DNA of 64,000 nucleotides from Pseudomonas monsensis (GTDB taxonomy: Bacteria > Pseudomonadota > Gammaproteobacteria > Pseudomonadales > Pseudomonadaceae). The notes under the pieces were generated by a model, which was given only the letters and a program-made list of their open reading frames with translations, had not been told where the DNA came from and did no database searches. The stretch is taken from NCBI RefSeq assembly GCF_014268495.2, contig NZ_CP077087.1:1243501-1307500 (forward strand), read 5' to 3'. This document shows positions 26,282 to 35,052 of this stretch, in pieces. Within the stretch, counting starts at the first letter, position 1. Each line of letters begins with the position of its first letter. The translations under genes and the position numbers were made by a program.

Positions 26282-26354
26282 ACAGCTTCTCCTTCGTTGC
26301 CAGTGCATAAAGCGGCAGGCTGGATAGCCTGCCACTGGAACGCTGTAACGTGGC

Positions 26355-27848
26355 TTACATCAACCGCTTGCGTTCGCTCGAAGGCGCGATCCCGAGGGAT
26401 TCGCGGTACTTGGCGACGGTGCGGCGAGCCACCTGAATGCCTTGTGCCTCCAGTAAACCAGCGATCTTGCTGTCACTCAACGGCTTTTTCTGATTTTCCG
26501 CGGCAACCAGTTTTTTGATGATCGCGCGGATCGCCGTGGACGAGCATTCGCCGCCTTCGGAGGTGCTGACGTGGCTGGAGAAAAAGTATTTCAGTTCATA
26601 AATACCGCGCGGGGTATGCATGAATTTCTGCGTGGTCACCCGGGAAATCGTCGATTCGTGCATGCCTACCGCTTCAGCGATGTCATGCAGGACCAGCGGT
26701 TTCATGGCCTCGTCGCCGTACTCCAGAAAGCCGCGCTGATGCTCGACGATCTGCGTGGCAACTTTCATCAGGGTCTCGTTGCGGCTCTGCAGGCTCTTGA
26801 TGAACCAGCGGGCTTCCTGCAACTGATTGCGCATGAAGGTGTTGTCGGCACTGGTGTCGGCGCGACGGACGAAACCGGCGTACTGCGCGTTGACCCGCAG
26901 GCGTGGCACTGATTCCTGGTTCAGTTCGACCAGCCAGCGCTCGTTGTCCTTGCGCACGATGACGTCCGGTACCACGTATTCGGCTTCGGTCGATTCGATC
27001 TGTGAACCGGGACGCGGATTGAGGCTTTGCACCAGTTCGATGACCTGGCGCAGCTCGTCTTCCTTGAGCTTCATGCGGCGCATCAACTGGCTGTAATCCC
27101 GGCTGCCGAGCAGGTCGATGTAATCGGTGACCAGGCGTTTGGCTTCCGCGAGCCACGGCGTCTTGGCGGGCAACTGGCGCAGTTGCAGCAGCAGGCATTC
27201 ACCGAGGTTGCGCGCACCGATACCGGCCGGCTCGAATTGCTGGATGCGGTGCAGGACGGCTTCGATTTCGTCCAGTTCGATATCCAGTTCCGGGTCGAAT
27301 GCCTCGAGAATCTCTTCAAGGGTCTCGTCCAGGTAGCCCTGGTTGTTGATGCAGTCGATCAGCGTCACGGCGATCAGGCGATCGGTGTCGGACATCGGGG
27401 CAAGATTGAGTTGCCACAACAGGTGGCTTTGCAGGCTCTCGCCGGCAGAAGTGCGGGTGGTGAAATCCCACTCGTCATCATCGCTGCTGGGCAGGCTGCT
27501 GGCGCTGGTCTGGTAGACGTCTTCCCACGCGGTGTCGACCGGCAGCTCGTTGGGGATGCGCTCGTTCCATTCGCCCTCCTCGAGGTTGTCCACCGTCGGG
27601 GCGGATTCCTGGTAGGAAGGTTCCTGGATTTCAGTATTGGGCTTGTGTTCGGCGTTGTCGGCCAGCGGGTCGGAGTTGTCGAAGTCGTCGCCTTCTTCCT
27701 GGCGTTCGAGCATCGGATTGGATTCCAGGGCCTCCTGGATTTCCTGTTGCAGATCCAGGGTCGACAATTGGAGCAGGCGGATGGCCTGTTGCAGCTGCGG
27801 TGTCATCGTCAGCTGCTGGCCCATTCTCAAGACTAGCGATGGTTTCAT
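26355..27848 (-). CDS. rpoN: RNA polymerase sigma-54 factor
   Basis: A 497-residue sigma-54. Region I is the Gln/Leu-rich N-terminus MGQQLTMTPQLQQAIRLLQL; region II is acidic (about residues 50-120); the C-terminal DNA-binding part contains the helix-turn-helix and the RpoN box ARRTVAKYRE near the end. It directs transcription of nitrogen-assimilation, flagellar and other genes with AAA+ enhancer-binding proteins. The first gene of the rpoN-hpf-ptsN-rapZ-ptsO group, 184 bases after lptB, so it may have its own promoter in that gap. Confidence 0.97.
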   Translation of the reverse strand: MKPSLVLRMGQQLTMTPQLQQAIRLLQLSTLDLQQEIQEALESNPMLERQEEGDDFDNSDPLADNAEHKPNTEIQEPSYQESAPTVDNLEEGEWNERIPNELPVDTAWEDVYQTSASSLPSSDDDEWDFTTRTSAGESLQSHLLWQLNLAPMSDTDRLIAVTLIDCINNQGYLDETLEEILEAFDPELDIELDEIEAVLHRIQQFEPAGIGARNLGECLLLQLRQLPAKTPWLAEAKRLVTDYIDLLGSRDYSQLMRRMKLKEDELRQVIELVQSLNPRPGSQIESTEAEYVVPDVIVRKDNERWLVELNQESVPRLRVNAQYAGFVRRADTSADNTFMRNQLQEARWFIKSLQSRNETLMKVATQIVEHQRGFLEYGDEAMKPLVLHDIAEAVGMHESTISRVTTQKFMHTPRGIYELKYFFSSHVSTSEGGECSSTAIRAIIKKLVAAENQKKPLSDSKIAGLLEAQGIQVARRTVAKYRESLGIAPSSERKRLM

Positions 27849-28032
27849 GGCAGGGGCTTAACACCTTATTCGCCGGCGCTATGCGCCATCCACTACAGGG
27901 CGCCGAAGCGCCAAACTTAAGCAAATTATATGCCTGAAACTGAAGTGTTTGCCTAGAGCGCTGTAACAATTAAAACGTATAAAAAACTGCTTCAACGATA
28001 CAGCGCCCTCGCGAACCACCGGGACGTCGCGC

Positions 28033-28758
28033 TTACAGGCGGAACTCGTGACCCAGATACACTTCTTTGACCAGATCGTTGGCCAGAATGGTTTCTGCGT
28101 CGCCTTCGGCAATCAACTGGCCGTCGTTGACGATGTAAGCGGTTTCGCAGATGTCCAGCGTCTCGCGGACGTTGTGGTCGGTGATCAGTACGCCGATGCC
28201 CTTGGCCTTGAGATGGTGGATGATCTGCTTGATGTCGCCGACCGAGATCGGGTCGACACCGGCGAACGGTTCGTCGAGCAGGATGAACTTCGGTGCAGTC
28301 GCCAGGGCGCGGGCGATTTCCACCCGGCGGCGTTCACCACCGGACAGGCTCATGCCGAGGTTGTCGCGGATGTGGCTGATGTGGAATTCCTGCAGCAGGC
28401 TTTCCAGCTCCTTGCGACGGCCTGCCTTGTCGAGTTCCGGGCGGGTCTCGAGGATGGCCATGATGTTGTCGGCCACCGACAGTTTGCGGAAGATCGACGC
28501 TTCTTGCGGCAGATAGCCGATACCGGCCTTGGCACGACCGTGCATCGGCTGGTGGCTGACGTCCAGATCGTCGATCAGTACGCGGCCCTGATCGGCCTGC
28601 ACCAGGCCGACGATCATGTAGAAGCACGTCGTCTTGCCGGCGCCGTTAGGGCCGAGCAGGCCGACGATCTGGCCGCTGTCGATCGACAGGCTGACGTCAC
28701 GCACGACCTGGCGGCTTTTATAGGCCTTGGCCAGGTGCTGAGCTTTCAGAGTTGCCAT
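28033..28758 (-). CDS. lptB: LPS export ABC transporter ATP-binding protein
   Basis: A 241-residue ABC ATPase. Walker A is GLLGPNGAGKTTCFYM, the signature is MSLSGGERRRVEIAR and Walker B is FILLDEPFAGVDP. Two copies power LptF/LptG (encoded elsewhere) to extract LPS from the inner membrane onto the LptC-LptA bridge. Its ATG shares a base with the stop of lptA, so they are translated together. Downstream lies rpoN after a 184-base gap. Confidence 0.97.
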   Translation of the reverse strand: MATLKAQHLAKAYKSRQVVRDVSLSIDSGQIVGLLGPNGAGKTTCFYMIVGLVQADQGRVLIDDLDVSHQPMHGRAKAGIGYLPQEASIFRKLSVADNIMAILETRPELDKAGRRKELESLLQEFHISHIRDNLGMSLSGGERRRVEIARALATAPKFILLDEPFAGVDPISVGDIKQIIHHLKAKGIGVLITDHNVRETLDICETAYIVNDGQLIAEGDAETILANDLVKEVYLGHEFRL

Positions 28759-29303
28759 TACTGGGTTTTCTCGTCGGTTTTCTTCTTCGGCTGGATCACC
28801 ATGTCGATACGCGGACGCGATTCGGTGACCTTGCTGCCGGTCGCGCGACCGGCGCTGGCGAGTTTCTTCACGGTGTCGTAGACGATTTTCTCGCCCTGGG
28901 TGGTGTTGTTGTCCTTGTCGACAACCTTGGCCTTGTCGATCAGTACGACGCGATTCTGCGCGGCATGGTACTGGATCGTCACGCCCCAGCCCTGAACCGG
29001 CTTGGTGTCGCCAGCGGTCTGCAGTTGTTCGAAGTAGGCGAGGTTGCCCACCGAGGTCACCACGTCGATATCACCGCTCGGGGTGCGAGTGATGGTCACG
29101 GTGTTGCCGGTCACCTTCATCGAACCCTGGGTGATGATCACGTCACCTTTATAGGTGGCGATGCCGTTCTTGTCGTCCAGTTGGGCGTCGTCGGCCTGGA
29201 TGCGGATTGGTTGCTGCTGATCGTTCGGCAGAGCCCAGGCGCTCACGCTTCCCAGTGCTGCGCCCAGACTGAGCAAAATAGGGAGGGTTTTAACGAGCCT
29301 CAT
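28758..29303 (-). CDS. lptA: LPS transport periplasmic protein LptA
   Basis: A 181-residue protein with a signal peptide (hydrophobic PILLSLGAALGSVSAWA, cleavage near residue 25), followed by the OstA-type beta-jellyroll: IRIQADDAQLDDKNGIATYK and GDVIITQGSMKVTGNTV. LptA monomers stack into the periplasmic slide that carries LPS from LptC to LptD. The C-terminus is lysine-rich (VIQPKKKTDEKTQ). It overlaps lptC by 14 bases and lptB by one. Confidence 0.95.
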   Translation of the reverse strand: MRLVKTLPILLSLGAALGSVSAWALPNDQQQPIRIQADDAQLDDKNGIATYKGDVIITQGSMKVTGNTVTITRTPSGDIDVVTSVGNLAYFEQLQTAGDTKPVQGWGVTIQYHAAQNRVVLIDKAKVVDKDNNTTQGEKIVYDTVKKLASAGRATGSKVTESRPRIDMVIQPKKKTDEKTQ

Positions 29304-29862
29304 ACTGTCCTCTTACGTTCGATAGCAGGTGTATCCTGCTTTCCTTCAGATACGCTTTCATGCCTACGCCAGTCGATACACCGCCAGCGCCGTCGATTCT
29401 AACGGGTTGCTCGGTCTGCGCATATTGGTCCTGTGGGAACACTGTCATGCGCGTGGAGGTGACCAGCAGATCGCGGTTCTTCTCATCGGTGCGCTTGATG
29501 CGCACAGAATCGATCAATTCGACCTGAGTACCGCCCGAATTCACTTCGCCGCGCTCGCTGGTCACGTGCCACGGAAATTCCGTGCCGCGGTACATGTTCA
29601 GGTCGGGCTTGGTGACCAGGGTGATGTCGGTGGCCTTGACGTGCTCGGCCTTGTCGGAGGTCATTTCGTACTGCACCTTGCCGTCCGGCAGGTACTGCAG
29701 GGTATGCGTGTTGGTCGCATACCAGTCTATCGGGTTTTCGATAGACGTGACCGCAGGCTTGTCGAGGAAGCGCCCCGGGCTGATGTTCCAGTAACCGACC
29801 GCTGCGAATAGCGCCGCGATGCAGCCGAACAGCAGGAAATTGCGAAATTTTTTGCTAAACAT
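29290..29862 (-). CDS. lptC: LPS export system protein LptC
   Basis: A protein of about 190 residues with one N-terminal membrane anchor (FLLFGCIAALFAAVGYW) and a periplasmic jellyroll (GKVQYEMTSDKAEHVKATDI and WHVTSERGEVNSGGTQVELI). It receives LPS from LptBFG and passes it to LptA. ATG 29862 (MFSKKFRN) is used; a GTG at 29874 overlaps the kdsC stop as GTGA and would add MSQT, which is also possible. Third gene in kdsD-kdsC-lptC-lptA-lptB. Confidence 0.93.
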   Translation of the reverse strand: MFSKKFRNFLLFGCIAALFAAVGYWNISPGRFLDKPAVTSIENPIDWYATNTHTLQYLPDGKVQYEMTSDKAEHVKATDITLVTKPDLNMYRGTEFPWHVTSERGEVNSGGTQVELIDSVRIKRTDEKNRDLLVTSTRMTVFPQDQYAQTEQPVRIDGAGGVSTGVGMKAYLKESRIHLLSNVRGQYEAR

Positions 29863-29870
29863 GGTTTGGC

Positions 29871-30395
29871 TCACAGGTACGCGGCGTTGGCCGCATCGAG
29901 GCGGCCCTGGGCGCGCAGGATCAATTCGCAGAATTCGCGGGCGGCACCTTCGCCACCACGTGCCCGGGTCACGCCATGAGCGTGTTCACGCACGAAGTCG
30001 GCGGCATTCGCCACGGCCATGCCGAGGCCGACGCGGCGAATCACCGGCAGGTCAGGCAGGTCGTCACCGAGGTAGGCCACCTGCTCATAGCTTAGGCCCA
30101 GTTCTTCAAGCAGGCCGTCGAGAACGACCAGTTTGTCTTCGCGGCCCTGAAACAGGTGGGGAATCCCCAGGTTTTTCGCCCGACGCTCGACCACCGGGGT
30201 CTTGCGACCGCTGATGATAGCGGTCTGCACGCCGGCGTTCATCAGCATTTTGATGCCTTGGCCGTCGAGGGTGTTGAAGGTCTTGAATTCGCTGCCGTCT
30301 TCAAGGAAGTACAGGCGCCCGTCGGTGAGTACGCCGTCGACGTCGAAAACCGCCAGTTTGATCGCTTTGCCGCGTTGCAGCAGATCGTTACTCAT
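29871..30395 (-). CDS. kdsC: 3-deoxy-D-manno-octulosonate 8-phosphate phosphatase
   Basis: A 174-residue HAD phosphatase of the C0 type. The nucleophile motif is FDVDGVLTDGRLYF, the second motif is AIISGRKTPVVERR and the acidic motif is VAYLGDDLPDLPVI. It dephosphorylates Kdo-8-phosphate to Kdo for lipid A core assembly. Its ATG shares one base with the kdsD stop. Direct coupling of Kdo synthesis to LPS export genes downstream is the normal arrangement. Confidence 0.96.
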   Translation of the reverse strand: MSNDLLQRGKAIKLAVFDVDGVLTDGRLYFLEDGSEFKTFNTLDGQGIKMLMNAGVQTAIISGRKTPVVERRAKNLGIPHLFQGREDKLVVLDGLLEELGLSYEQVAYLGDDLPDLPVIRRVGLGMAVANAADFVREHAHGVTRARGGEGAAREFCELILRAQGRLDAANAAYL

Positions 30396-31369
30396 TACAT
30401 CACTCCTGCGCGCAGCAGATCGGAGAGGTTGAAGGCGCCCACCGGGCGATCCTCTTCATCAACAACGACCAGTGCGTTGATTCGGTGGTCTTCCATGATT
30501 TTCAGGGCCTCGGCAGCCAGCATCTCGGGGCGGGCCGTCTTGCCGTGCGCGGTCATGACCTGGTCGATGGTGGCGCTGCGGATGTCGATGCTGCGATCCA
30601 GGGTGCGACGCAGGTCACCGTCCGTGAAGATCCCGGCGAGTTTGCCGTCGGTTTCAAGAATGACGGTCATGCCCAGACCCTTGCGGGTCATTTCCATCAG
30701 TGCGTCCTTGAGCAGGGTGCCGCGTTGCACTTGCGGCAGCTCCTGACCGGCGTGCATGACGTTTTCCACTTTCAGCAACAGGCGGCGGCCAAGGGCGCCT
30801 CCCGGATGCGAGAAAGCGAAGTCTTCAGCGGTGAAGCCTCGCGCCTCCAGCAATGCCACGGCGAGGGCATCGCCCATGACCAGGGCGGCGGTGGTCGAGG
30901 ACGTCGGCGCCAGGTTCAGCGGGCAGGCTTCGTGTTCGACGTGAACATTGAGGTTCACTTCGGCGGCTTTCGCCAGGGGGGAGGCCGGGTTGCCGGTCAC
31001 GCTGATCAACTGGATGCCCAGTCGCTTGATCAGTGGCAGCAGGGTGACGATTTCGTTGGTCGAACCGGAGTTCGACAGGGCCAGAATCACGTCTTCGCGG
31101 GTGATCATGCCCATGTCGCCATGGCTGGCTTCGGCCGGGTGGACGAAAAATGCCGGGGTGCCGGTGCTGGCCAGGGTGGCGGCAATCTTGTTGCCGATGT
31201 GCCCGGACTTGCCCATGCCGACCACGACGACACGGCCCTTGCTGGCCAGAATCATCTCGCAAGCGCGTACGAAATCGGCGTCGATATGGGGCAACAAGCC
31301 TTGTATGGCTTCCACTTCGAGGCGAATGGTGCGTTGTGCCGATTGAATCAGGTCGCTGGTTTGGCTCAT
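30395..31369 (-). CDS. kdsD: arabinose-5-phosphate isomerase
   Basis: A 324-residue isomerase that turns ribulose-5-phosphate into arabinose-5-phosphate, the first step towards Kdo. An N-terminal SIS domain (VVVGMGKSGHIGNKIAATLA; LALSNSGSTNEI) is followed by two CBS domains (MHAGQELPQV..., MTAHGKTARPEM...). ATG 31369 (MSQTSDLIQSAQ) is chosen over an upstream ATG at 31435. It heads the leftward kds-lpt-rpoN series and its 274-base upstream space is shared with the divergent mla operon, so both LPS synthesis and phospholipid recycling start from one region. Confidence 0.95.
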   Translation of the reverse strand: MSQTSDLIQSAQRTIRLEVEAIQGLLPHIDADFVRACEMILASKGRVVVVGMGKSGHIGNKIAATLASTGTPAFFVHPAEASHGDMGMITREDVILALSNSGSTNEIVTLLPLIKRLGIQLISVTGNPASPLAKAAEVNLNVHVEHEACPLNLAPTSSTTAALVMGDALAVALLEARGFTAEDFAFSHPGGALGRRLLLKVENVMHAGQELPQVQRGTLLKDALMEMTRKGLGMTVILETDGKLAGIFTDGDLRRTLDRSIDIRSATIDQVMTAHGKTARPEMLAAEALKIMEDHRINALVVVDEEDRPVGAFNLSDLLRAGVM

Positions 31370-31643
31370 GTCAGAATCGTATAGCCCGATGAAAAGGCGG
31401 CGATTATAGCGGTTATGTGGCAAAGCCTCACGCAAGTTCGTCGTGCTTTGTCATTCCTCGTAACCAAAACCCGGAAAAAGCCCCTCAAAGCCTGTCATGT
31501 CGCTGAACACAGCCCGGTAGAGGCCTTGGGCGCTTGGGCTTTGCAGTGATATAGTTCGCCGCCAGTTCGGCCTGCCCTCGAGGTATGTGCTTTCCCAGGA
31601 AAGCCAGGCGTCCGAGTGAGAGGCTGCATCGCAAGGAGTTTAG

Positions 31644-32453
31644 ATGAGTGCCGATAACGCTTACGCGGTCGAGCTGAAGGGAGTCTCCTTCAAGCGCGGT
31701 GCGCGCAGCATTTTCAATAACGTCGATATTCGCATCCCGCGCGGCAAGGTCACCGGCATCATGGGACCTTCCGGGTGTGGCAAGACCACGCTGCTGCGGT
31801 TGATGGGCGCACAGTTGCGTCCCGGCAGCGGCGAAGTCTGGGTCAACGGTCAGAACCTGCCGGCGCTGTCGCGCAGCGATCTGTTCGATGCGCGCAAGCA
31901 CATGGGCGTGCTGTTTCAGAGCGGCGCGCTGTTTACCGATCTCGATGTCTTCGAGAACGTCGCGTTTCCCCTGCGCGTTCATACCGATCTGCCGGATGAA
32001 ATGATCCGCGACATCGTTCTGCTCAAGTTGCAGGCGGTGGGGCTGCGCGGCGCCATCGATCTGATGCCCGACGAGTTGTCCGGAGGCATGAAGCGTCGTG
32101 TGGCGCTGGCCCGGGCCATTGCCCTCGACCCGCAGATCCTCATGTATGACGAACCGTTCGTCGGTCAGGACCCGATCGCCATGGGCGTGCTGGTGCGCCT
32201 GATCCGTCTGCTCAACGATGCCCTGGGGATCACCAGTATCGTGGTTTCCCACGACTTGGCCGAAACCGCCAGCATCGCCGACTACATCTATGTAGTGGGT
32301 GATGGTCAGGTACTGGGGCAGGGCACGCCGGATGAATTGATGAACTCGGATGAACCGCGTATCCGCCAGTTCATGACCGGTAATCCCGATGGCCCGGTGC
32401 CGTACCATTTTCCAGCGACGGATTTCCGCGCAGATCTTCTGGGGAAGCGCTGA
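31644..32453 (+). CDS. mlaF: phospholipid ABC transporter ATP-binding protein MlaF
   Basis: A 269-residue ATPase. Walker A is GIMGPSGCGKTTLLRL, the signature is LSGGMKRRVALARA and Walker B is ILMYDEPFVGQDP. With MlaE, MlaD and MlaB it forms the inner-membrane complex of the Mla pathway, which keeps phospholipids out of the outer leaflet of the outer membrane. In pseudomonads the homologous ttg2 genes affect solvent and antibiotic tolerance. A ribosome site AAGGAG lies just before ATG 31644. First gene of mlaFEDCB; its last base is the first of mlaE. Confidence 0.96.
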   Translation: MSADNAYAVELKGVSFKRGARSIFNNVDIRIPRGKVTGIMGPSGCGKTTLLRLMGAQLRPGSGEVWVNGQNLPALSRSDLFDARKHMGVLFQSGALFTDLDVFENVAFPLRVHTDLPDEMIRDIVLLKLQAVGLRGAIDLMPDELSGGMKRRVALARAIALDPQILMYDEPFVGQDPIAMGVLVRLIRLLNDALGITSIVVSHDLAETASIADYIYVVGDGQVLGQGTPDELMNSDEPRIRQFMTGNPDGPVPYHFPATDFRADLLGKR

Positions 32454-33250
32454 TGCGCAGAATTTCATTAATAGAGCGCGTACGCCGGTTCGGCGAGTCG
32501 GCAATCGACGCCGTTGCGGTGTTCGGGCGTGCCACGCTGTTCCTGTTTCACGCCTTGCTCGGTCGTGGCGGCATCAGCGGCGGTTTCGGCCTGCTGGTCA
32601 AGCAGCTGCATTCGGTCGGCGTCATGTCGCTGGTGATCATCGTGGTCTCCGGGATTTTCATCGGCATGGTCCTGGCGCTGCAAGGCTTCAGCATTCTGTC
32701 GAGCTACGGTTCGGAGCAGGCCGTGGGGCAGATGGTTGCGTTGACCCTGCTGCGTGAACTGGGGCCGGTGGTGACCGCGCTGTTGTTCGCCGGGCGTGCC
32801 GGCTCGGCGCTGACCGCCGAAATCGGCAACATGAAATCCACCGAACAGCTTTCCAGCCTGGAAATGATCGGTGTAGACCCGCTCAAGTACATCATTGCCC
32901 CGCGGCTGTGGGCCGGTTTCATTTCCCTGCCAGTGCTGGCCATGATTTTCAGCGTGGTGGGTATCTGGGGTGGTTCGTGGGTAGCTGTCGACTGGCTGGG
33001 TGTGTATGAAGGCTCTTATTGGGCGAACATGCAGAACAGCGTGAACTTCACCAGCGATGTGCTCAACGGCGTCATCAAAAGTATCGTGTTCGCCTTCGTC
33101 GTGACCTGGATTGCCGTATTCCAAGGCTATGACTGTGAGCCCACTTCCGAGGGCATCAGTCGCGCCACCACCAAGACCGTGGTATTTGCCTCGCTGGCAG
33201 TGCTCGGCCTGGACTTTATTCTGACCGCTTTGATGTTTGGAGATTTCTGA
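32453..33250 (+). CDS. mlaE: phospholipid ABC transporter permease MlaE
   Basis: A 265-residue permease of the MlaE family with five or six membrane segments: VMSLVIIVVSGIFIGMVLAL, ELGPVVTALLFAGRAGSALT and the coupling-helix region EIGNMKSTEQLSSLEMIGVDP. It moves phospholipids between the inner membrane and MlaD. The start and stop each share one base with the flanking mlaF and mlaD genes (TGATG-type joints), indicating a tightly coupled operon. Confidence 0.96.
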   Translation: MRRISLIERVRRFGESAIDAVAVFGRATLFLFHALLGRGGISGGFGLLVKQLHSVGVMSLVIIVVSGIFIGMVLALQGFSILSSYGSEQAVGQMVALTLLRELGPVVTALLFAGRAGSALTAEIGNMKSTEQLSSLEMIGVDPLKYIIAPRLWAGFISLPVLAMIFSVVGIWGGSWVAVDWLGVYEGSYWANMQNSVNFTSDVLNGVIKSIVFAFVVTWIAVFQGYDCEPTSEGISRATTKTVVFASLAVLGLDFILTALMFGDF

Positions 33251-33717
33251 TGCAAAACCGCACCCTGGAAATCGGTGTCGGCCTGTTCCTGCTGGCAGGG
33301 ATCCTGGCTTTGTTGCTGCTTGCTTTGCGGGTCAGTGGCCTGTCTCCGACTTCGACCACCGACACGTATAAACTTTATGCCTATTTCGACAATATCGCCG
33401 GTTTGACGGTCAGAGCCAAAGTGACCATGGCCGGCGTAACCATCGGCAAGGTCACGGCGATCGATCTGGATCGCGACAGCTTCACCGGTCGGGTCACGCT
33501 GCAAGTGGATAAAAAGGTCGACAACCTGCCGACTGACTCCACAGCGTCTATCCTGACCGCTGGTCTGCTGGGCGAGAAGTACATCGGTATCAGCGTAGGC
33601 GGGGAGGACACCCGTCTGAAGGATGGTGGAACCATCCACGACACGCAGTCGTCACTGGTACTGGAAGACCTGATCGGTAAATTCCTGCTCAATACCGTTA
33701 GCAAAGACGCCAAATGA
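33250..33717 (+). CDS. mlaD: outer membrane lipid asymmetry protein MlaD (MCE domain)
   Basis: A 155-residue protein with one N-terminal membrane helix (IGVGLFLLAGILALLLLALR) and a single MCE domain (KLYAYFDNIAGLTVRAKVTM, AGVTIGKVTAI, GLLGEKYIGISVGGE). Six copies form the hydrophobic channel above MlaE. It is slightly shorter than the E. coli protein but contains the whole domain. Lies between mlaE and mlaC. Confidence 0.95.
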   Translation: MQNRTLEIGVGLFLLAGILALLLLALRVSGLSPTSTTDTYKLYAYFDNIAGLTVRAKVTMAGVTIGKVTAIDLDRDSFTGRVTLQVDKKVDNLPTDSTASILTAGLLGEKYIGISVGGEDTRLKDGGTIHDTQSSLVLEDLIGKFLLNTVSKDAK

Positions 33718-33728
33718 GGAGCTTTTGA

Positions 33729-34373
33729 ATGATCTCTACCTTGCGACGTGGCCTGTTTGTGTTGCTCGCGGCCTTGCCTCTGATGGCTAACGCTGCGCCC
33801 GGGCAATCCGCGCACGATCTGGTTCAGGACACTACTAACCGGATGCTTGCCGACCTGGCAGCGAACAAAGAGAAGTACAAGCAGGATCCGCAGGATTTCT
33901 ACACGGCGTTGAATACCATCGTCGGTCCGGTGGTGGATGCCGAAGGCATTTCCAAAAGCATCATGACGGTCAAATATTCGCGCAAGGCCACGCCCGCGCA
34001 GATGAAGACCTTCCAGGAAAACTTCAAGAGAGGCCTGTTCCAGTTCTACGGCAACGCTTTGCTGGAGTACAACAATCAGGGCATCACGGTTGATCCTGCC
34101 AAGGATGAGTCGGGCGATCGCACCAGCGTCGGCATGACCGTCAAGGGCAGCAATGGCGCGATCTATCCTGTGCAATACACGCTCGAGAAGATCAGCGGCG
34201 AGTGGAAGCTGCGTAACGTGATCATCAATGGCATCAACATCGGCAAGCTGTTCCGTGACCAGTTCGCGGATGCGATGCAGCGCAATGGCAACGATCTGGA
34301 CAAGACCATCAATGGTTGGGCCGGTGAAGTGGCCAAGGCCAAGGAAGCCACCGAAAAGAAACCAGCGCAATGA
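33729..34373 (+). CDS. mlaC: phospholipid-binding periplasmic protein MlaC
   Basis: A 214-residue periplasmic carrier (Tol-Tol-Ttg2 family). The signal peptide LFVLLAALPLMANAAPG is cut after about residue 22. The mature part includes VVDAEGISKSIMTVKYSRKA and YPVQYTLEKISGEWKLRNVI, the lipid-pocket strands. It ferries lipids between MlaA in the outer membrane and MlaD. The tail is lysine-rich. Its stop overlaps the mlaB start by four bases (ATGA). Confidence 0.95.
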   Translation: MISTLRRGLFVLLAALPLMANAAPGQSAHDLVQDTTNRMLADLAANKEKYKQDPQDFYTALNTIVGPVVDAEGISKSIMTVKYSRKATPAQMKTFQENFKRGLFQFYGNALLEYNNQGITVDPAKDESGDRTSVGMTVKGSNGAIYPVQYTLEKISGEWKLRNVIINGINIGKLFRDQFADAMQRNGNDLDKTINGWAGEVAKAKEATEKKPAQ

Positions 34374-34675
34374 GTGAGGCGGCAGTTCGTATGAGTGATG
34401 TCGACGAGCTATTGCTCAGCGGAGTGCTGGATTATCGCACCGGGCCGGACTTGCGAAAGGAAGGCCAGGCGCTGATCAAATCCAGCAAGGCGTCGTCGCT
34501 GGTGATCGACTGCTCGGCGGTAAAGAAGTCCAGCAGCGTCGGTTTGTCGTTGCTGCTGTGCTTCATGCGTGATGCCCAGGCGGCCGGCAAGGCCGTCAGC
34601 ATTCGCGCGATGCCCGAAGACATGCGTGAAATCGCTCAGGTCAGTGAATTGACCGAGTTGTTGGCGCACCCCTGA
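34370..34675 (+). CDS. mlaB: STAS-domain subunit MlaB
   Basis: A 101-residue STAS protein that binds MlaF and is needed for its assembly and activity. The typical STAS loop with its Ser/Thr is seen as LVIDCSAVKKSSSVGLSLLL. ATG 34370 is used, overlapping mlaC; a second ATG eight codons downstream (MSDVDELLLSG) is possible. The last gene of the mla operon before a terminator-like structure; ibaG and murA follow on the same strand. Confidence 0.92.
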   Translation: MSEAAVRMSDVDELLLSGVLDYRTGPDLRKEGQALIKSSKASSLVIDCSAVKKSSSVGLSLLLCFMRDAQAAGKAVSIRAMPEDMREIAQVSELTELLAHP

Positions 34676-34692
34676 ACCCGCATCAATCAAAT

Positions 34693-34744
34693 AGCCCCCC
34701 GTCAGAGTCCTGCCATGCGGGGTTCGCAGGCGCGGGGCTTTTTT
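34693..34744 (+). terminator. intrinsic terminator after mlaB
   Basis: AGCCCC (34693-34698) pairs with GGGGCT (34734-34739), and inside them CCTGC pairs with GCAGG. Six T residues follow from 34739. It lies just before ibaG, so ibaG-murA probably has its own promoter or depends on read-through. Confidence 0.75.
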
Positions 34745-34790
34745 GTATGATGTCCGACCCGTGCGCACAGGGCGCCGATTGAGGTTGAGC

Positions 34791-35030
34791 ATGCAGGCCG
34801 TAGAAGTGAAGAGCTTCCTTGAAGGGAAGCTGCCAGGAACGCTGGTAGAAGTTGAAGGCGAAGGGTGCAACTTTCAGCTGAACGTGATTAGCGATGAACT
34901 GGCGGCGTTGAGCCCGGTCAAGCGTCAGCAAAGCATCTATGCCCATTTGAACCCATGGATCGCCGATGGCAGCATCCACGCGGTCACTATGAAATTTTTC
35001 AGCCGCGCGGCCTGGGCCGAGCGCACCTGA
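34791..35030 (+). CDS. ibaG: BolA/IbaG-family iron-sulfur metabolism protein
   Basis: A 79-residue BolA-fold protein, the short YrbA/IbaG type. It contains VEVEGEGCNFQLNVISDEL with the conserved Cys, and QSIYAHLNPWIADGSIHAVT with the conserved His of the helix-turn region. These are ligands in BolA-monothiol glutaredoxin complexes that handle [2Fe-2S] clusters. ATG 34791 gives the family start (MQAVEVKSFLE). The position between mla and murA is invariant in gammaproteobacteria. Confidence 0.93.
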   Translation: MQAVEVKSFLEGKLPGTLVEVEGEGCNFQLNVISDELAALSPVKRQQSIYAHLNPWIADGSIHAVTMKFFSRAAWAERT

Positions 35031-35052
35031 GCCCTAGGGCGTCGAGATTCTT